A DNA stretch of 18,417 nucleotides from JBIKLM01 sp044375105 (GCA_044375105.1 JBILNK010000076.1:1-18417); one strand, 5' to 3'. Shown: positions 1-7,798, numbered from the stretch's first letter. A program made the numbers and translations. The notes: generated from the letters alone by a model not told the origin.

Positions 1-16
1 CTGGTGAGCGTGCACT

Positions 17-50
17 GCCGCAGGCTCGCCACCTCCGGCGAGCCTGCGGC
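17..50. repeat. Perfect 14-bp inverted repeat with 6-nt loop
   Basis: The left arm GCCGCAGGCTCGCC (17-30) is exactly complementary to the right arm GGCGAGCCTGCGGC (37-50) around the loop ACCTCC. The stem is strong and G+C-rich. No T-run follows on either strand, so it is not a textbook intrinsic terminator. It may still end or stabilise a transcript entering from upstream of the window. Confidence 0.7.
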
Positions 51-69
51 TGGCAAACGCACTCGGCTT

Positions 70-86
70 GCGCGGGAACCCCGCGC
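70..86. repeat. 7-bp GC hairpin
   Basis: GCGCGGG (70-76) pairs with CCCGCGC (80-86) around the loop AAC. It lies 20 nt beyond the large inverted repeat at 17-50, so the two could form a tandem stem-loop at the end of an upstream transcript. Confidence 0.45.
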
Positions 87-338
87 TCCGCATGGCGGTG
101 TCGGGGCCCTCGGCTCGCCTTGCCAGGGCGTCGTGGACCCCGCAGTGGGGCCCAGCATCAGGCGGCTGTGGGGCAGCGCGCAGAGCGGAGCCTGTTGACC
201 GCGCGCGCGGCAGCGGGGAACGGGATCGTGCGATCACGCACTTCGTGCGAATCGCCGGGGAACTCGCGGACCCGCCAGGCCTAGCCGGTCAGGAGGTCGC
301 ATTGGGGGGCCGCGACTACACCCAGAGCGAGCGCTGTC

Positions 339-353
339 TTAAGGCCGCCTTAA
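339..353. promoter_or_regulatory. TTAAGG-CCG-CCTTAA dyad, candidate operator
   Basis: A perfect 6-bp dyad with a 3-nt spacer sits about 97 bp upstream of the receptor start codon, in an A+T-rich island within very G+C-rich DNA. Its symmetry and placement fit a binding site for a dimeric regulator controlling the receptor and possibly the whole module. The regulator is unknown, and the sequence does not match the Fur consensus. Confidence 0.35.
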
Positions 354-449
354 CGCGAAGCCCCTAACCTCCCGCCCCTCGCACGGCCACCCCCCCGCGT
401 CCCTCGCGGCCGAGCGAGTTCCCCCCAAACCCCCCCGCGCATCCCCTCC

Positions 450-3446
450 GTGAAGGGCTGGCACCTCCTTGCCATCGTCCCGGTCTCGATCGCTGCGGCC
501 CACCCGCAGCAGAACGGGACCATCCGTGGCAACGTCCTGGACAAGGATTTCGAGGGTCCCCTGGAGGGGGTCGAGGTACGGGTCCTCGAAACCGGATCCA
601 CCGCCCTCAGCGACGCCCAGGGCAACTTCAGCCTGCCGGACCTGCCCCCCGGGCAGTACACCCTGGTCTTCTCGCGGCCCGACTACCTGCGCCAGGTCCG
701 CAGCGGGGTGGTGGTCAACCCGGGCCGGCTGACTGACCTCACCGTCTCCCTGCCCGCGGATTTCACGGACCTGCCGGAGTTCGTGGTCGAGGACCTGCTC
801 GGCGGCTCGGCCTCCTCGGAGGCGGCCCTCCTGGCCCTGCGCTTCGAGACCCCGGCCCTGGTCGACTCGATCGGCTCGGATCTGATGAGCCGGGCCGGCG
901 CCAGCGATGCGGCCAGCGCGGCGCGCTTGATCCCCGGGGTCAGCACCCAGGGGGACAAATTCGCTGTGATCCGCGGTCTGCCGGACCGCTACGTCAGCTC
1001 GCAGCTCAACTCGGTGCGGTTGCCTTCCGCCAACGAAGACAAGCGCGCCGTCGAGCTGGACCAGTATCCCGCGAACATCCTGGAGAGCGTGCAGGTCTCC
1101 AAGACCTTCACCCCCGACCAGCAGGGCGACGCCTCCGGCGGTGCCATCAACGTCAAGCTGCGCGATATCCCCGAGGAGCCGATCGTGCAGTTCCGCGGCC
1201 AGTTCGGGGGCAACAGCCAGGTCACCGGCATCGGCAACTTCCTGACCTACAACGGCGGCGGCCTCGACTTCTTCGGCAACGACGGCGGCTCCCGGGACAT
1301 CCAGTTCGAGAACCTGGGCGGAAACTGGGATGGCGCCGCCGGCGTGACCGAGGGCGCCGCGCCGATCGACTCGCGCTGGTCCATCGCCGCGGGCGGCAGC
1401 CAGAAGATCAACGAGGATTGGAGCTGGGGCGGCTTCGGCACCTTCTTCTACGAGCGCGACAGCTCCTTCTACGACGACGGCCGCAACGACGCCCTGTTCC
1501 TCGAGAATCCCGGCCAGGGGCTGGTGCCGCAGTTCGCCTTCGAGATCGCCGGGGCCCAGTTCGTGACCTCGCTGTTCGACATCACGCGGGCTTCCCAGTC
1601 GGTGTCCTTGGGCAGCTTGATGAGCTTCGGCCTGAGCAGCGAGCGCAACAGCCTCGGGGCCTTGTACCTGACGACCCACACCGCCGAGGACGTGGCCATC
1701 CTGGCCGAGGACACCCGCGGCAAGGAATTTTACTTCCCCGGCTACGACGTCAACGACCCCGACGACCCGGGCAACCAGTTGGACGAGCCGGGCTTCAAGA
1801 CCGCTCCCTACCTGCGCACGGAGACGCTCGAATACACGGAGCGCACCACCCGGACCTTCCAGCTGCGCGGCGAGCACCGCCTCGATACCGAACCCCTTTC
1901 GGCGCTGGGAGGCAACTTCGAGTTCCAGCAGCCGGTCATCGACTGGGCCGCCTCCAAGAACTACGCCAAGCAGTACCAACCCGACCGTCGTCAGTTCGGC
2001 TCCTACTGGGTGCCCCCGGTCGATAGCCAGTTCGTGGCCAACGAGATCTTCTTGCCGCTGCCGCCCGCGGACAACATCAACCTGGGCAACTTCCAGCGCA
2101 TCTGGGAAGACATCCGCGAAGACGGCAACCAGGTCACGGCCAACCTGCGCCTGCCCTTCGAGCAATGGACCCTGGACAAGGGCGAGCTCAAGTTCGGCGG
2201 CTTCCGCGACGACGTCAAGCGCGGCTTCAACCAGGACACCTTCGCCAACTTCCAGGACTCGGTCGCCGCCAACGGATTCCCGGGGACCTTCGACGATTTC
2301 TGGTCCGCCAACTGGGAGAACGAAGACCACGCCATCACCGCTTCCGAGTTCGACGTGGACTATGCGGGTCGGCAGCAAATCCAGGCGGTCTACGGCATGA
2401 TCGACCTGCCGTTGTCGGAGCAGGTCTCGGTCGTGACCGGGGTGCGCTTAGAGGGCACGCAGATCGAGATCCAGAACGATCCAGAACAGTTCGCCCTGTG
2501 GTTCCCGCCCCAGACGAATCCGGCCATCCCGACCGCGCCGACGATCCTGACCCCGGGCGCCGCGGACGTCGACTTCTCGCAGAATGATGTCCTGCCGGCC
2601 ATCGGACTCGAATACGAGCCCAGCGATCAGGTCACCCTGCGGGCGGCCTACAGCCAAACGGTGGCGCGCCAGACCTTCAAGGAGCTCTCGCCCATCATCC
2701 AGCAGGAGTTCCTCGGCGGCCCGGTGTTCATCGGCAACCCGGACCTGGGGATGGCCAGCCTGCAGAACTACGACCTGCGGGCTGACTACACACCCCAGAA
2801 GGGCTCCCTGCTGTCGCTGTCTTGGTTCTACAAGGATGTCCAGGACCCCATCGAATACATCCAGCGTCAGGCCCTGTTCGACTTCACTACGCCGGTCAAC
2901 TATCCCGAAGGCCGGCTGTTCGGCTGGGAGCTGGAGGGTCGTCAACAGCTCGATCGCTTCAGCCGTTCCCTGGAGGGCTTTGGGGTGATCCTCAACGGCA
3001 CGCTGATCGACTCCGAGGTCACGGTCACGCCCGCCGAGTCGGCATTGTTCGCCGACCCGGTGGTACTCGGCGAGGACCTGACCAAACGGGGCATGCTGAA
3101 CGCACCGGAGTACCTCTACAACCTCGGCCTGACTTTCGACAACGAGGCCCGTGGGCTGGCCATGGCGCTCTTCTATTCGGTCTCCGGGGACACCCTGGTG
3201 GCGGGGGCGGGCATCGCGCAGGGCACGCAATTCGTGCCGGATGTCTATCAAGAGGAGGTCGGCACGCTCAACTTCAGCCTCAGCCAACGCCTGGGGCCGG
3301 GTTTGCAGATCCAGTTCCAGGCCCGCAACCTGACCAACCCCGAGATCCAGGAAGTCTATCGCTCGGAGTTCATCGGCCCCGACGTGCTGCGCAGCACCTA
3401 CACCCGCGGCATCGACTTCTCTCTCGGCCTCACCTTCACCTTCTGA
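450..3446 (+). CDS. TonB-dependent outer-membrane receptor with N-terminal carboxypeptidase-regulatory-like domain
   Basis: Predicted outer-membrane gated channel that takes up a scarce ligand using energy passed by TonB. The GTG start at 450 gives a short signal peptide (residues 1 to about 17, ending IAAA). No Met occurs in frame until about residue 150, so a non-ATG start is needed to include the export signal. Residues about 22-100 look like a CarboxypepD_reg-like beta-sandwich (GTIRGNVLD, then DAQGNFSLPDLPPGQYTLVF). LPEFVVEDL at 108-116 is a plausible TonB box. The plug follows, with VIRGLPDRY at 173-181 and a Gly-rich end (GDASGGAINVKL). Residues about 240-998 form the beta-barrel, ending in the aromatic residue expected for BAM recognition (LTFTF). 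The length, 998 aa, is normal for large receptors. No clear Shine-Dalgarno site precedes the start. The substrate is not evident: it could be a siderophore, glycan or other ligand. Its position at the head of the energising genes suggests a dedicated pair. Confidence 0.93.
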   Translation: MKGWHLLAIVPVSIAAAHPQQNGTIRGNVLDKDFEGPLEGVEVRVLETGSTALSDAQGNFSLPDLPPGQYTLVFSRPDYLRQVRSGVVVNPGRLTDLTVSLPADFTDLPEFVVEDLLGGSASSEAALLALRFETPALVDSIGSDLMSRAGASDAASAARLIPGVSTQGDKFAVIRGLPDRYVSSQLNSVRLPSANEDKRAVELDQYPANILESVQVSKTFTPDQQGDASGGAINVKLRDIPEEPIVQFRGQFGGNSQVTGIGNFLTYNGGGLDFFGNDGGSRDIQFENLGGNWDGAAGVTEGAAPIDSRWSIAAGGSQKINEDWSWGGFGTFFYERDSSFYDDGRNDALFLENPGQGLVPQFAFEIAGAQFVTSLFDITRASQSVSLGSLMSFGLSSERNSLGALYLTTHTAEDVAILAEDTRGKEFYFPGYDVNDPDDPGNQLDEPGFKTAPYLRTETLEYTERTTRTFQLRGEHRLDTEPLSALGGNFEFQQPVIDWAASKNYAKQYQPDRRQFGSYWVPPVDSQFVANEIFLPLPPADNINLGNFQRIWEDIREDGNQVTANLRLPFEQWTLDKGELKFGGFRDDVKRGFNQDTFANFQDSVAANGFPGTFDDFWSANWENEDHAITASEFDVDYAGRQQIQAVYGMIDLPLSEQVSVVTGVRLEGTQIEIQNDPEQFALWFPPQTNPAIPTAPTILTPGAADVDFSQNDVLPAIGLEYEPSDQVTLRAAYSQTVARQTFKELSPIIQQEFLGGPVFIGNPDLGMASLQNYDLRADYTPQKGSLLSLSWFYKDVQDPIEYIQRQALFDFTTPVNYPEGRLFGWELEGRQQLDRFSRSLEGFGVILNGTLIDSEVTVTPAESALFADPVVLGEDLTKRGMLNAPEYLYNLGLTFDNEARGLAMALFYSVSGDTLVAGAGIAQGTQFVPDVYQEEVGTLNFSLSQRLGPGLQIQFQARNLTNPEIQEVYRSEFIGPDVLRSTYTRGIDFSLGLTFTF

Positions 3447-3461
3447 TCCCGGACGCCAAGA

Positions 3462-3477
3462 CCGCGGCGAGCCGCGG
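3462..3477 (+). promoter_or_regulatory. CCGCGG-CGAG-CCGCGG hairpin between receptor and DUF3450 gene
   Basis: A perfect 6-bp stem with a 4-nt loop begins 15 nt after the receptor stop codon, in the 62-nt gap before the next gene. No T-tract follows. It could be a processing or partial-termination site that sets the receptor mRNA level apart from that of the motor genes. This role is inferred. Confidence 0.35.
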
Positions 3478-3508
3478 AATCTGCACCGCCGCCACTCAGG
3501 TCAACTCC

Positions 3509-4342
3509 ATGAAGCACCAGGCTCCCCCCGGCTCGGGAGGTTTCCCGCGCCCGAATCGCCGTATCGCCTCCCGGCGCCCTCTGCTGGTCGCGCTGGGCGC
3601 GGGCACACTGCTGCTGCCCGCCCTGGCCCTCCAAGAGGATGGGCTCGAGTTGGCCCGCGAAACCCTGACCAAATGGGTCGAAACCCGGCGCCTGATTTCC
3701 GAGGAGAAGGCGGCTTGGAAGATCGATCGCGAATTGCTCGCCGGACGCCTCGAGCTCTTGAGGTCGGAGCTGGACACGCTGCGGCGCGACGAGTCGGACA
3801 AGCGTGCTCAAATCGAACTCACCTCCCAGAAGTTCAACGAGGTGCAAGCCGGACGCGACGCATTGCAGACCGCCCTCGGAGGCGTCGAGGCTCAGATCGC
3901 CGTTCTCGAGGAGCGGGTGCGGGGGGTGCTGGCAAGGTTGCCCGCGCCGCTGCTGGAGTCCGAAGCGATCGCGACCATCTCACAGCGGCTGCCGAAGCCG
4001 GGCAGCGAGATCAAGCAGTCGATCGGCGATCGCTACCTCACGGTGGTCGGTCTGCTGAACGAGATCGACAAGTGGAATGCGGGTCTGCACGTGGACAGTG
4101 AAATCATCGTCCTGTCCAACGGCGCCGCCACCGAGGTCTCCACCCTCTACATCGGGCTCGGACAGGGCTACTACATCAGTCGGGACGGCAAGTTCGCAGG
4201 CCGCGGCAGCGGCAGCGGCAGCGAGGCGGGCTGGGTCTGGACCAGCACCGATCAGGACGCAGCCGAGATCGCTCGGGCTTTCGAGATCCAATCCAACCTC
4301 CAGCCGGCGGCCTTCGTGCGCCTGCCCATCGCCATCCAATAG
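3509..4342 (+). CDS. DUF3450-type periplasmic coiled-coil protein of a TonB system
   Basis: A 277-residue protein of the DUF3450 type. The ATG at 3509 gives a basic N-region (RRIASRR), a hydrophobic core at about 24-40 (LLVALGAGTLLLPALA) and a likely signal-peptidase site after ALA, so the protein should be periplasmic. Residues about 43-150 are charged and heptad-like, rich in Glu, Arg and Leu, as in a coiled coil. The C-terminal part carries IIVLSNGAATEVSTLYIGLG and YYISRDGKFAG, followed by a small Gly-Ser linker and W-x-W, which is typical of DUF3450. In proteobacterial TtpC/TonB2-type clusters a DUF3450 gene sits just before the long ExbB, as here. The stop codon abuts the Shine-Dalgarno site of the next gene, so the two are probably translationally coupled. 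The biochemical role is unknown; a periplasmic partner of the ExbB extension is the likeliest. Confidence 0.85.
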   Translation: MKHQAPPGSGGFPRPNRRIASRRPLLVALGAGTLLLPALALQEDGLELARETLTKWVETRRLISEEKAAWKIDRELLAGRLELLRSELDTLRRDESDKRAQIELTSQKFNEVQAGRDALQTALGGVEAQIAVLEERVRGVLARLPAPLLESEAIATISQRLPKPGSEIKQSIGDRYLTVVGLLNEIDKWNAGLHVDSEIIVLSNGAATEVSTLYIGLGQGYYISRDGKFAGRGSGSGSEAGWVWTSTDQDAAEIARAFEIQSNLQPAAFVRLPIAIQ

Positions 4343-4346
4343 GGAG
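4341..4346 (+). promoter_or_regulatory. Shine-Dalgarno site that fixes the GTG start of the long ExbB
   Basis: AGGGAG lies 6 nt before the GTG at 4353 and shares bases with the TAG stop of the preceding gene (4340-4342). It supports this start over upstream in-frame codons, which would overlap the DUF3450 gene, and it suggests translational coupling. Confidence 0.6.
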
Positions 4347-4352
4347 CTCGCC

Positions 4353-6023
4353 GTGAATCAGAAGCAACTCCATCCCTGGTCAGCGGCCCTGTGCGTCCTG
4401 GTCGCCAGTTTGACCAACGCCGCGCAGGGACAAGCCCCTGCGGCGCCGGCTTCCGGCAGTGGCGGCGCAGCCGCCCAGGCTGCGCCCACAACGGAGTCCG
4501 CGGTGCAAGAGCTTGGTGGTCTCTCGGCCGAGACGCCCAGCTTCGCCAAGACCCGTTCAAAGCTCGAACTCGACCTGGCCAGTGCGCTGACCGAGCTGTC
4601 CCAGCTGCGTGAACAAGCCCAGGCGGATCTGGTCGGCCTGGGGCAGCAGCAGTCCCGGCTCGAGCAGGAACTCTCCGCCGCCCGAGCGGCCTCCAAGGCG
4701 GCCACCGTCGCCTACGAGCAGCGCACCCTCGAGCTTTCCACCCTGGTCAACGAAGAGAAGAGCCTGGGCGCTTCGGTCAGCTATCTGTCCAACCTCTTCG
4801 GCGAGTACACGAACAATTTCGACTCCCGCCTCCAGATACCCGAGCTCCAGCGTTACGGCGAGGCGCTGCAGGTGGCCAGGCTGGCGCCAGCCAACAACAA
4901 TCTGACCCAGGCGGAGATCTTCGCCGCCCAGGTCGGACTGCTGGGAGCCTCGTTGAATCGAATCGACGAGGCCTTCGGGGGCCTGCGCTTCGAAGGCCCT
5001 GCCGTAGACGAGCGGGGTCTGGTGCTCGAGGGCACCTACGTCCTGGTCGGTCCTCTGGGCGTGTTCATGGCCAAGGACGGTCAGGCAACCGGCACCGCCG
5101 AGACCCGGATCAATTCGAACGAACCGGCGCTGATCGGCTTCGTGGATCCGCTGGATGCGGAGGCCACCCGCGACCTGGCCATCCGGGGCGAGGGCTATCT
5201 CGTGATGGACCCCACGCTCAAGAACGCCCGCAAGGTCGAGGCGACCCAGGAGACCCTTCTAGAGCACATCATCGCCGGCGGCCCGGTGATGGTGCCGATT
5301 TTTGTGCTCGCTGGTGCGGCCTTGCTGGTGGCGCTCTTCAAGTGGGCCAGCTTCGCTTTCCTCGGGAACCCGTCCAGGCGGCGCGTCGACGAGCTGATGG
5401 ATGCCGTCGAAGCCGGCGATGAACAAGCCGCACTCGAACAGGCCAAGGCGATCAAAGGCCCCATGGGCAAGATGCTCCGCGCGGGAGCCGAGCACCTTGG
5501 GGAGCCCAAGGAGCTGATCGAGGAGGCCATGTTCGAAACGGTGCTGACCACCAAGCTGCGCCTCAACAGCATGCTGCCCTTCATCGGGGTGTGCGCTTCC
5601 TCCGCGCCTCTGCTTGGCCTGTTGGGCACGGTGACCGGCATCATCAACACGTTCAAGATGATCACCGTGGTCGGATCCGGCGACGTGAAGACCCTTTCCG
5701 GCGGCATTTCCCAGGCCTTGATCACAACCGAGTATGGCCTGATCGTGGCGATCCCGTCGCTGCTGATCCACGCCATGCTCACCCGCAAGTCGAAGGGCAT
5801 CCTGTCGAAGATGGAGGTGCAGGCCGTCAATTTCCTGCGCATGGTCGCGACAGCAGAGGAGCGTCTGAAGCTCGCAGAGCCCAAGCGCAATGGCTCTTTG
5901 CCTGCACATGCGCATACCGGGGTGCACCTCGCGACGGACCACGACATCGAGCAGCTGGTCCAGGCCAAGGTGCGCGAAGCCCTGGCCAGCCTTGCGGTCG
6001 GGCAGGGAGCGGGCAAGGGCTGA
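4353..6023 (+). CDS. Long MotA/TolQ/ExbB proton-channel protein with DUF3450-like periplasmic extension (TtpC type)
   Basis: A 556-residue inner-membrane component of the TonB motor. A signal-like segment (about 9-26, AALCVLVASLTNAAQG) leads to a Pro/Ala/Gly linker, a coiled coil (about 65-140) and a beta region (VLEGTYVLVGPLGVFMAKDG) that resembles the C-terminal part of the preceding DUF3450 protein. The ExbB core begins near residue 309 with GGPVMVPIFVLAGAALLVALF (TM1). LLGLLGTVTGIINTF follows (GTVTG at 425-429), then ALITTEYGLIVAIP with the conserved TM3 Thr458, Thr459 and Glu460. Ordinary ExbB is about 240 aa, so more than 300 residues are added at the N-terminus, as in Vibrio TtpC. It should form the proton channel with ExbD and reach into the periplasm towards TonB. 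The GTG start is supported by AGGGAG 6 nt upstream and by the signal sequence that follows. Confidence 0.9.
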   Translation: MNQKQLHPWSAALCVLVASLTNAAQGQAPAAPASGSGGAAAQAAPTTESAVQELGGLSAETPSFAKTRSKLELDLASALTELSQLREQAQADLVGLGQQQSRLEQELSAARAASKAATVAYEQRTLELSTLVNEEKSLGASVSYLSNLFGEYTNNFDSRLQIPELQRYGEALQVARLAPANNNLTQAEIFAAQVGLLGASLNRIDEAFGGLRFEGPAVDERGLVLEGTYVLVGPLGVFMAKDGQATGTAETRINSNEPALIGFVDPLDAEATRDLAIRGEGYLVMDPTLKNARKVEATQETLLEHIIAGGPVMVPIFVLAGAALLVALFKWASFAFLGNPSRRRVDELMDAVEAGDEQAALEQAKAIKGPMGKMLRAGAEHLGEPKELIEEAMFETVLTTKLRLNSMLPFIGVCASSAPLLGLLGTVTGIINTFKMITVVGSGDVKTLSGGISQALITTEYGLIVAIPSLLIHAMLTRKSKGILSKMEVQAVNFLRMVATAEERLKLAEPKRNGSLPAHAHTGVHLATDHDIEQLVQAKVREALASLAVGQGAGKG

Positions 6024-6041
6024 GGCCCGGCCGGGGACACC

Positions 6042-6695
6042 ATGCTCACGAGCCTGCTCGAGCGTCTGCCGCCGGGGATCCGGCCATTCTTGGAAGGCGC
6101 CGTCCAGATCTGGCTGGATGGCGGCTGGGCCATGGTGCCCATCGCCATCATCGGCCTGGTCATGTTCGGGATGGGCGCCCACGTGTGGCTCGAGCTGGCG
6201 GGCAAGGGGCACACCCGTGTGCCGGAGCGGGATTGGCGCCGCTGGATCGACCGTCCCAAGGAGCGGCAGGGAACCATCGGAGAGCTGCTGGACCGCGTGG
6301 AGGGCGGCAGTTCCCTGCGCGAGGCATCCGAGCTGTTCGCTCAGGTGCGAGCGTCCGAGTCCGCGCCGATCGAGCGGGACCTCCTGGTCATGAAGATCTG
6401 CGCCAGCGCCGCACCACTGGTCGGACTGCTCGGCACGGTCACCGGCATGCTGACCACCTTCGGGGCCCTGGCCAGCGGCTCGGGGGGCGAGAAGACCATG
6501 GGGATGATCGCCGCAGGCATCAGCGAGGCCTTGATCACGACCGAGACCGGTCTGGTGATCGCCCTGCCCGGCGTCTTCCTCCACTATCTGCTCGGCAGGC
6601 GCCACGAAGGTTACAAGGCCTTCTTGGCCCATGTCGAGAACGTCTCGATCCAATGCCACCATCGCCGCAACCAGGGCGAAGTCGTGCCGGCCTGA
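6042..6695 (+). CDS. exbB: Short ExbB-type MotA/TolQ/ExbB proton-channel protein
   Basis: A 217-residue inner-membrane protein of normal ExbB size. An amphipathic N-terminus leads to TM1 at about 31-50 (MVPIAIIGLVMFGMGAHVWL), a cytoplasmic loop with the charged AERG-like stretch, then PLVGLLGTVTGMLTTF (GTVTG at 131-135) and EALITTETGLVIALPGVF with Thr166, Thr167 and Glu168. These are the family's hallmark pore-lining positions. It would form the pentameric shell around ExbD and use proton flow to drive TonB. It starts 18 nt after the long ExbB, with GGGGA before the ATG, and is followed at once by exbD. Having both a long and a short ExbB in one operon is characteristic of the TtpC-type systems; whether they form mixed or separate rings is unknown. 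Confidence 0.93.
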   Translation: MLTSLLERLPPGIRPFLEGAVQIWLDGGWAMVPIAIIGLVMFGMGAHVWLELAGKGHTRVPERDWRRWIDRPKERQGTIGELLDRVEGGSSLREASELFAQVRASESAPIERDLLVMKICASAAPLVGLLGTVTGMLTTFGALASGSGGEKTMGMIAAGISEALITTETGLVIALPGVFLHYLLGRRHEGYKAFLAHVENVSIQCHHRRNQGEVVPA

Positions 6696-6720
6696 GCGCA
6701 CTCAAACAAGGGGAAACCAC

Positions 6721-7137
6721 ATGTCTCGATTTGGATCCAACAGCGACGAAGACGATTCTGGCGCGGGCATCGACATGTCCCCGCTGATCGACTGCGTCTT
6801 CATCCTCCTGATCTTCTTCATCGTCACGACCACCTTCGTGGAAGAGACCGGCGTCGAGGTCGACAAGCCGCAGGCGGCTTCCGCCAGCAGTCTGGAGAAG
6901 ACCAGCATTCTGATCGCGCTCACCGCGGAAGGCCAGGTCGTCTACGGGGGCCAGGAGATCGCTCTGGCAGGCATCCGGCCGCTCGTGCAACGTTTCGTCC
7001 AGAAGGATCCTACGACCCCGGTGATCATCCAGGCCGACAAGGATTCCCAGTCCGGCATCTTGGTGCGAGTGATCGACGAGGCCAAGCTGGGCGGCGCCCA
7101 GAAGGTCAGCCTTTCCACGGCCAGGATCCAAGGGTAG
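6721..7137 (+). CDS. exbD: ExbD biopolymer transport protein
   Basis: A 138-residue bitopic inner-membrane protein. An acidic cytoplasmic N-terminus (SDEDDSGAG) precedes DMSPLIDCVFILLIFFIV, the single transmembrane helix, which carries the proton-carrying Asp24 equivalent to the essential Asp of E. coli ExbD. The periplasmic part, about 45-138, has the usual small alpha/beta fold, including PTTPVIIQADKDSQSGILVRVIDEAKLGGAQKVSLST. The length is normal. AAGGGGA lies before the ATG. It works in the pore of the ExbB ring and couples proton flow to TonB. Placement between exbB and tonB confirms the call. Confidence 0.95.
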   Translation: MSRFGSNSDEDDSGAGIDMSPLIDCVFILLIFFIVTTTFVEETGVEVDKPQAASASSLEKTSILIALTAEGQVVYGGQEIALAGIRPLVQRFVQKDPTTPVIIQADKDSQSGILVRVIDEAKLGGAQKVSLSTARIQG

Positions 7138-7144
7138 GTCCGCT

Positions 7145-7798
7145 GTGAGAGAGAGCAAGCGTGGCCGCTGGCTGAGGAAGTTGGGTCGGCAGCTTCTGGT
7201 GCTGTCGATCGCCGTTCTGGCGACCCTGCTCGCCTTCCTGCTGCTACCAGTGATCCAAACGATCAATCAGCCCTTCGACGGCCTGACGCAGATCCGGACG
7301 GCGGAGGTCCAGTCCCTGGAGGCGCCGCCGCAGACCGAGGAGCCCGAGGAAGAGGAGCCGGAGGAAGAAGAGCCTCCGCCCGAACTCAGCGATCAGTCGG
7401 AGCCGCTCGACCTGGCCCAACTGGATCTGGCCCTCAGCTCCGGCTTCGGTGACGGCCTCGGCGGGGGCGACTTCGCCGGCCGGCTCAGCACCGGCTCCGG
7501 TGCCATGGGAGCCGCCGATGCTTTCGAGGGCCTTGGCGACATGGACCAGAAGGCGCGTGCGACCTTCACGGTTCAGCCGAACATCACCGATCGAATGCGC
7601 AAGAAGGGACGCGGCCGTGTCACCGTGGTCTTCCAGGTGAGCGAACGCGGCCGCGTCGAGTCGCCGCGCATCGAGTCCTCCAGCGACCCGGTGTTCAACG
7701 AAGCAGCCCTGGCCGCCATCAAGCAATGGCGCTTCGACGCCGCCCAGCGCCGTGGCAAGCCCGTGCGCTCACCCAACCGCCAGACCTTTTCCTTCTGA
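7145..7798 (+). CDS. tonB: TonB energy transducer
   Basis: A 217-residue protein that carries motor energy to the outer-membrane receptor. A basic N-terminus (KRGRWLRKLGRQ) precedes one membrane anchor at about 17-37. A short Pro/Glu segment, about 59-83 (EEPEEEEPEEEEPPPE), is followed by a Gly-rich linker (GFGDGLGGGDFAG) and the C-terminal TonB domain from about 137, with GRVTVVFQVSERGRVESPRIESSSDPVFNEAALAAIKQWRFDAA. The usual Tyr-Pro at the domain entry is replaced by Gln-Pro. The rigid Pro-rich arm is much shorter than in E. coli TonB, which fits TtpC-type systems where other proteins help bridge the periplasm. The GTG start lies 7 nt after the exbD stop codon and is chosen because the anchor follows directly. 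It probably serves the receptor at 450-3446. Confidence 0.93.
   Translation: MRESKRGRWLRKLGRQLLVLSIAVLATLLAFLLLPVIQTINQPFDGLTQIRTAEVQSLEAPPQTEEPEEEEPEEEEPPPELSDQSEPLDLAQLDLALSSGFGDGLGGGDFAGRLSTGSGAMGAADAFEGLGDMDQKARATFTVQPNITDRMRKKGRGRVTVVFQVSERGRVESPRIESSSDPVFNEAALAAIKQWRFDAAQRRGKPVRSPNRQTFSF

Larger units (their letters stand above)
1..449. other. Non-coding leader region upstream of the TonB module
   Basis: No convincing gene lies here. The open frames are short, rich in Arg, Pro and Ala, and look like products of high G+C. The stretch holds a perfect 14-bp inverted repeat at 17-50, a 7-bp hairpin at 70-86 and a TTAAGG-CCG-CCTTAA dyad at 339-353. The end of an upstream transcript and the promoter of the receptor gene probably both lie here. 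I could not pick out a convincing -35/-10 pair. Confidence 0.6.

Noticed and set aside
68..367. 99-codon plus-strand frame in the leader region
   Set aside because: Arg/Ala/Gly-rich, no ribosome site, and runs through the inverted repeats and the A+T dyad.
339..2378. 679-codon open frame on the minus strand opposite the receptor gene
   Set aside because: It is rich in Gly, Ala, Val and Glu with no motifs, and mirrors the third-position G+C of the receptor. The receptor frame has clear domains.
2448..3287. 279-codon minus-strand frame opposite the receptor barrel
   Set aside because: Same type of shadow: no motif, and fully inside the receptor.
5195..6701. Two long minus-strand frames opposite the ExbB genes
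   Set aside because: Low-complexity His/Gln/Gly or Ser/Arg composition. The plus strand encodes clear ExbB proteins.
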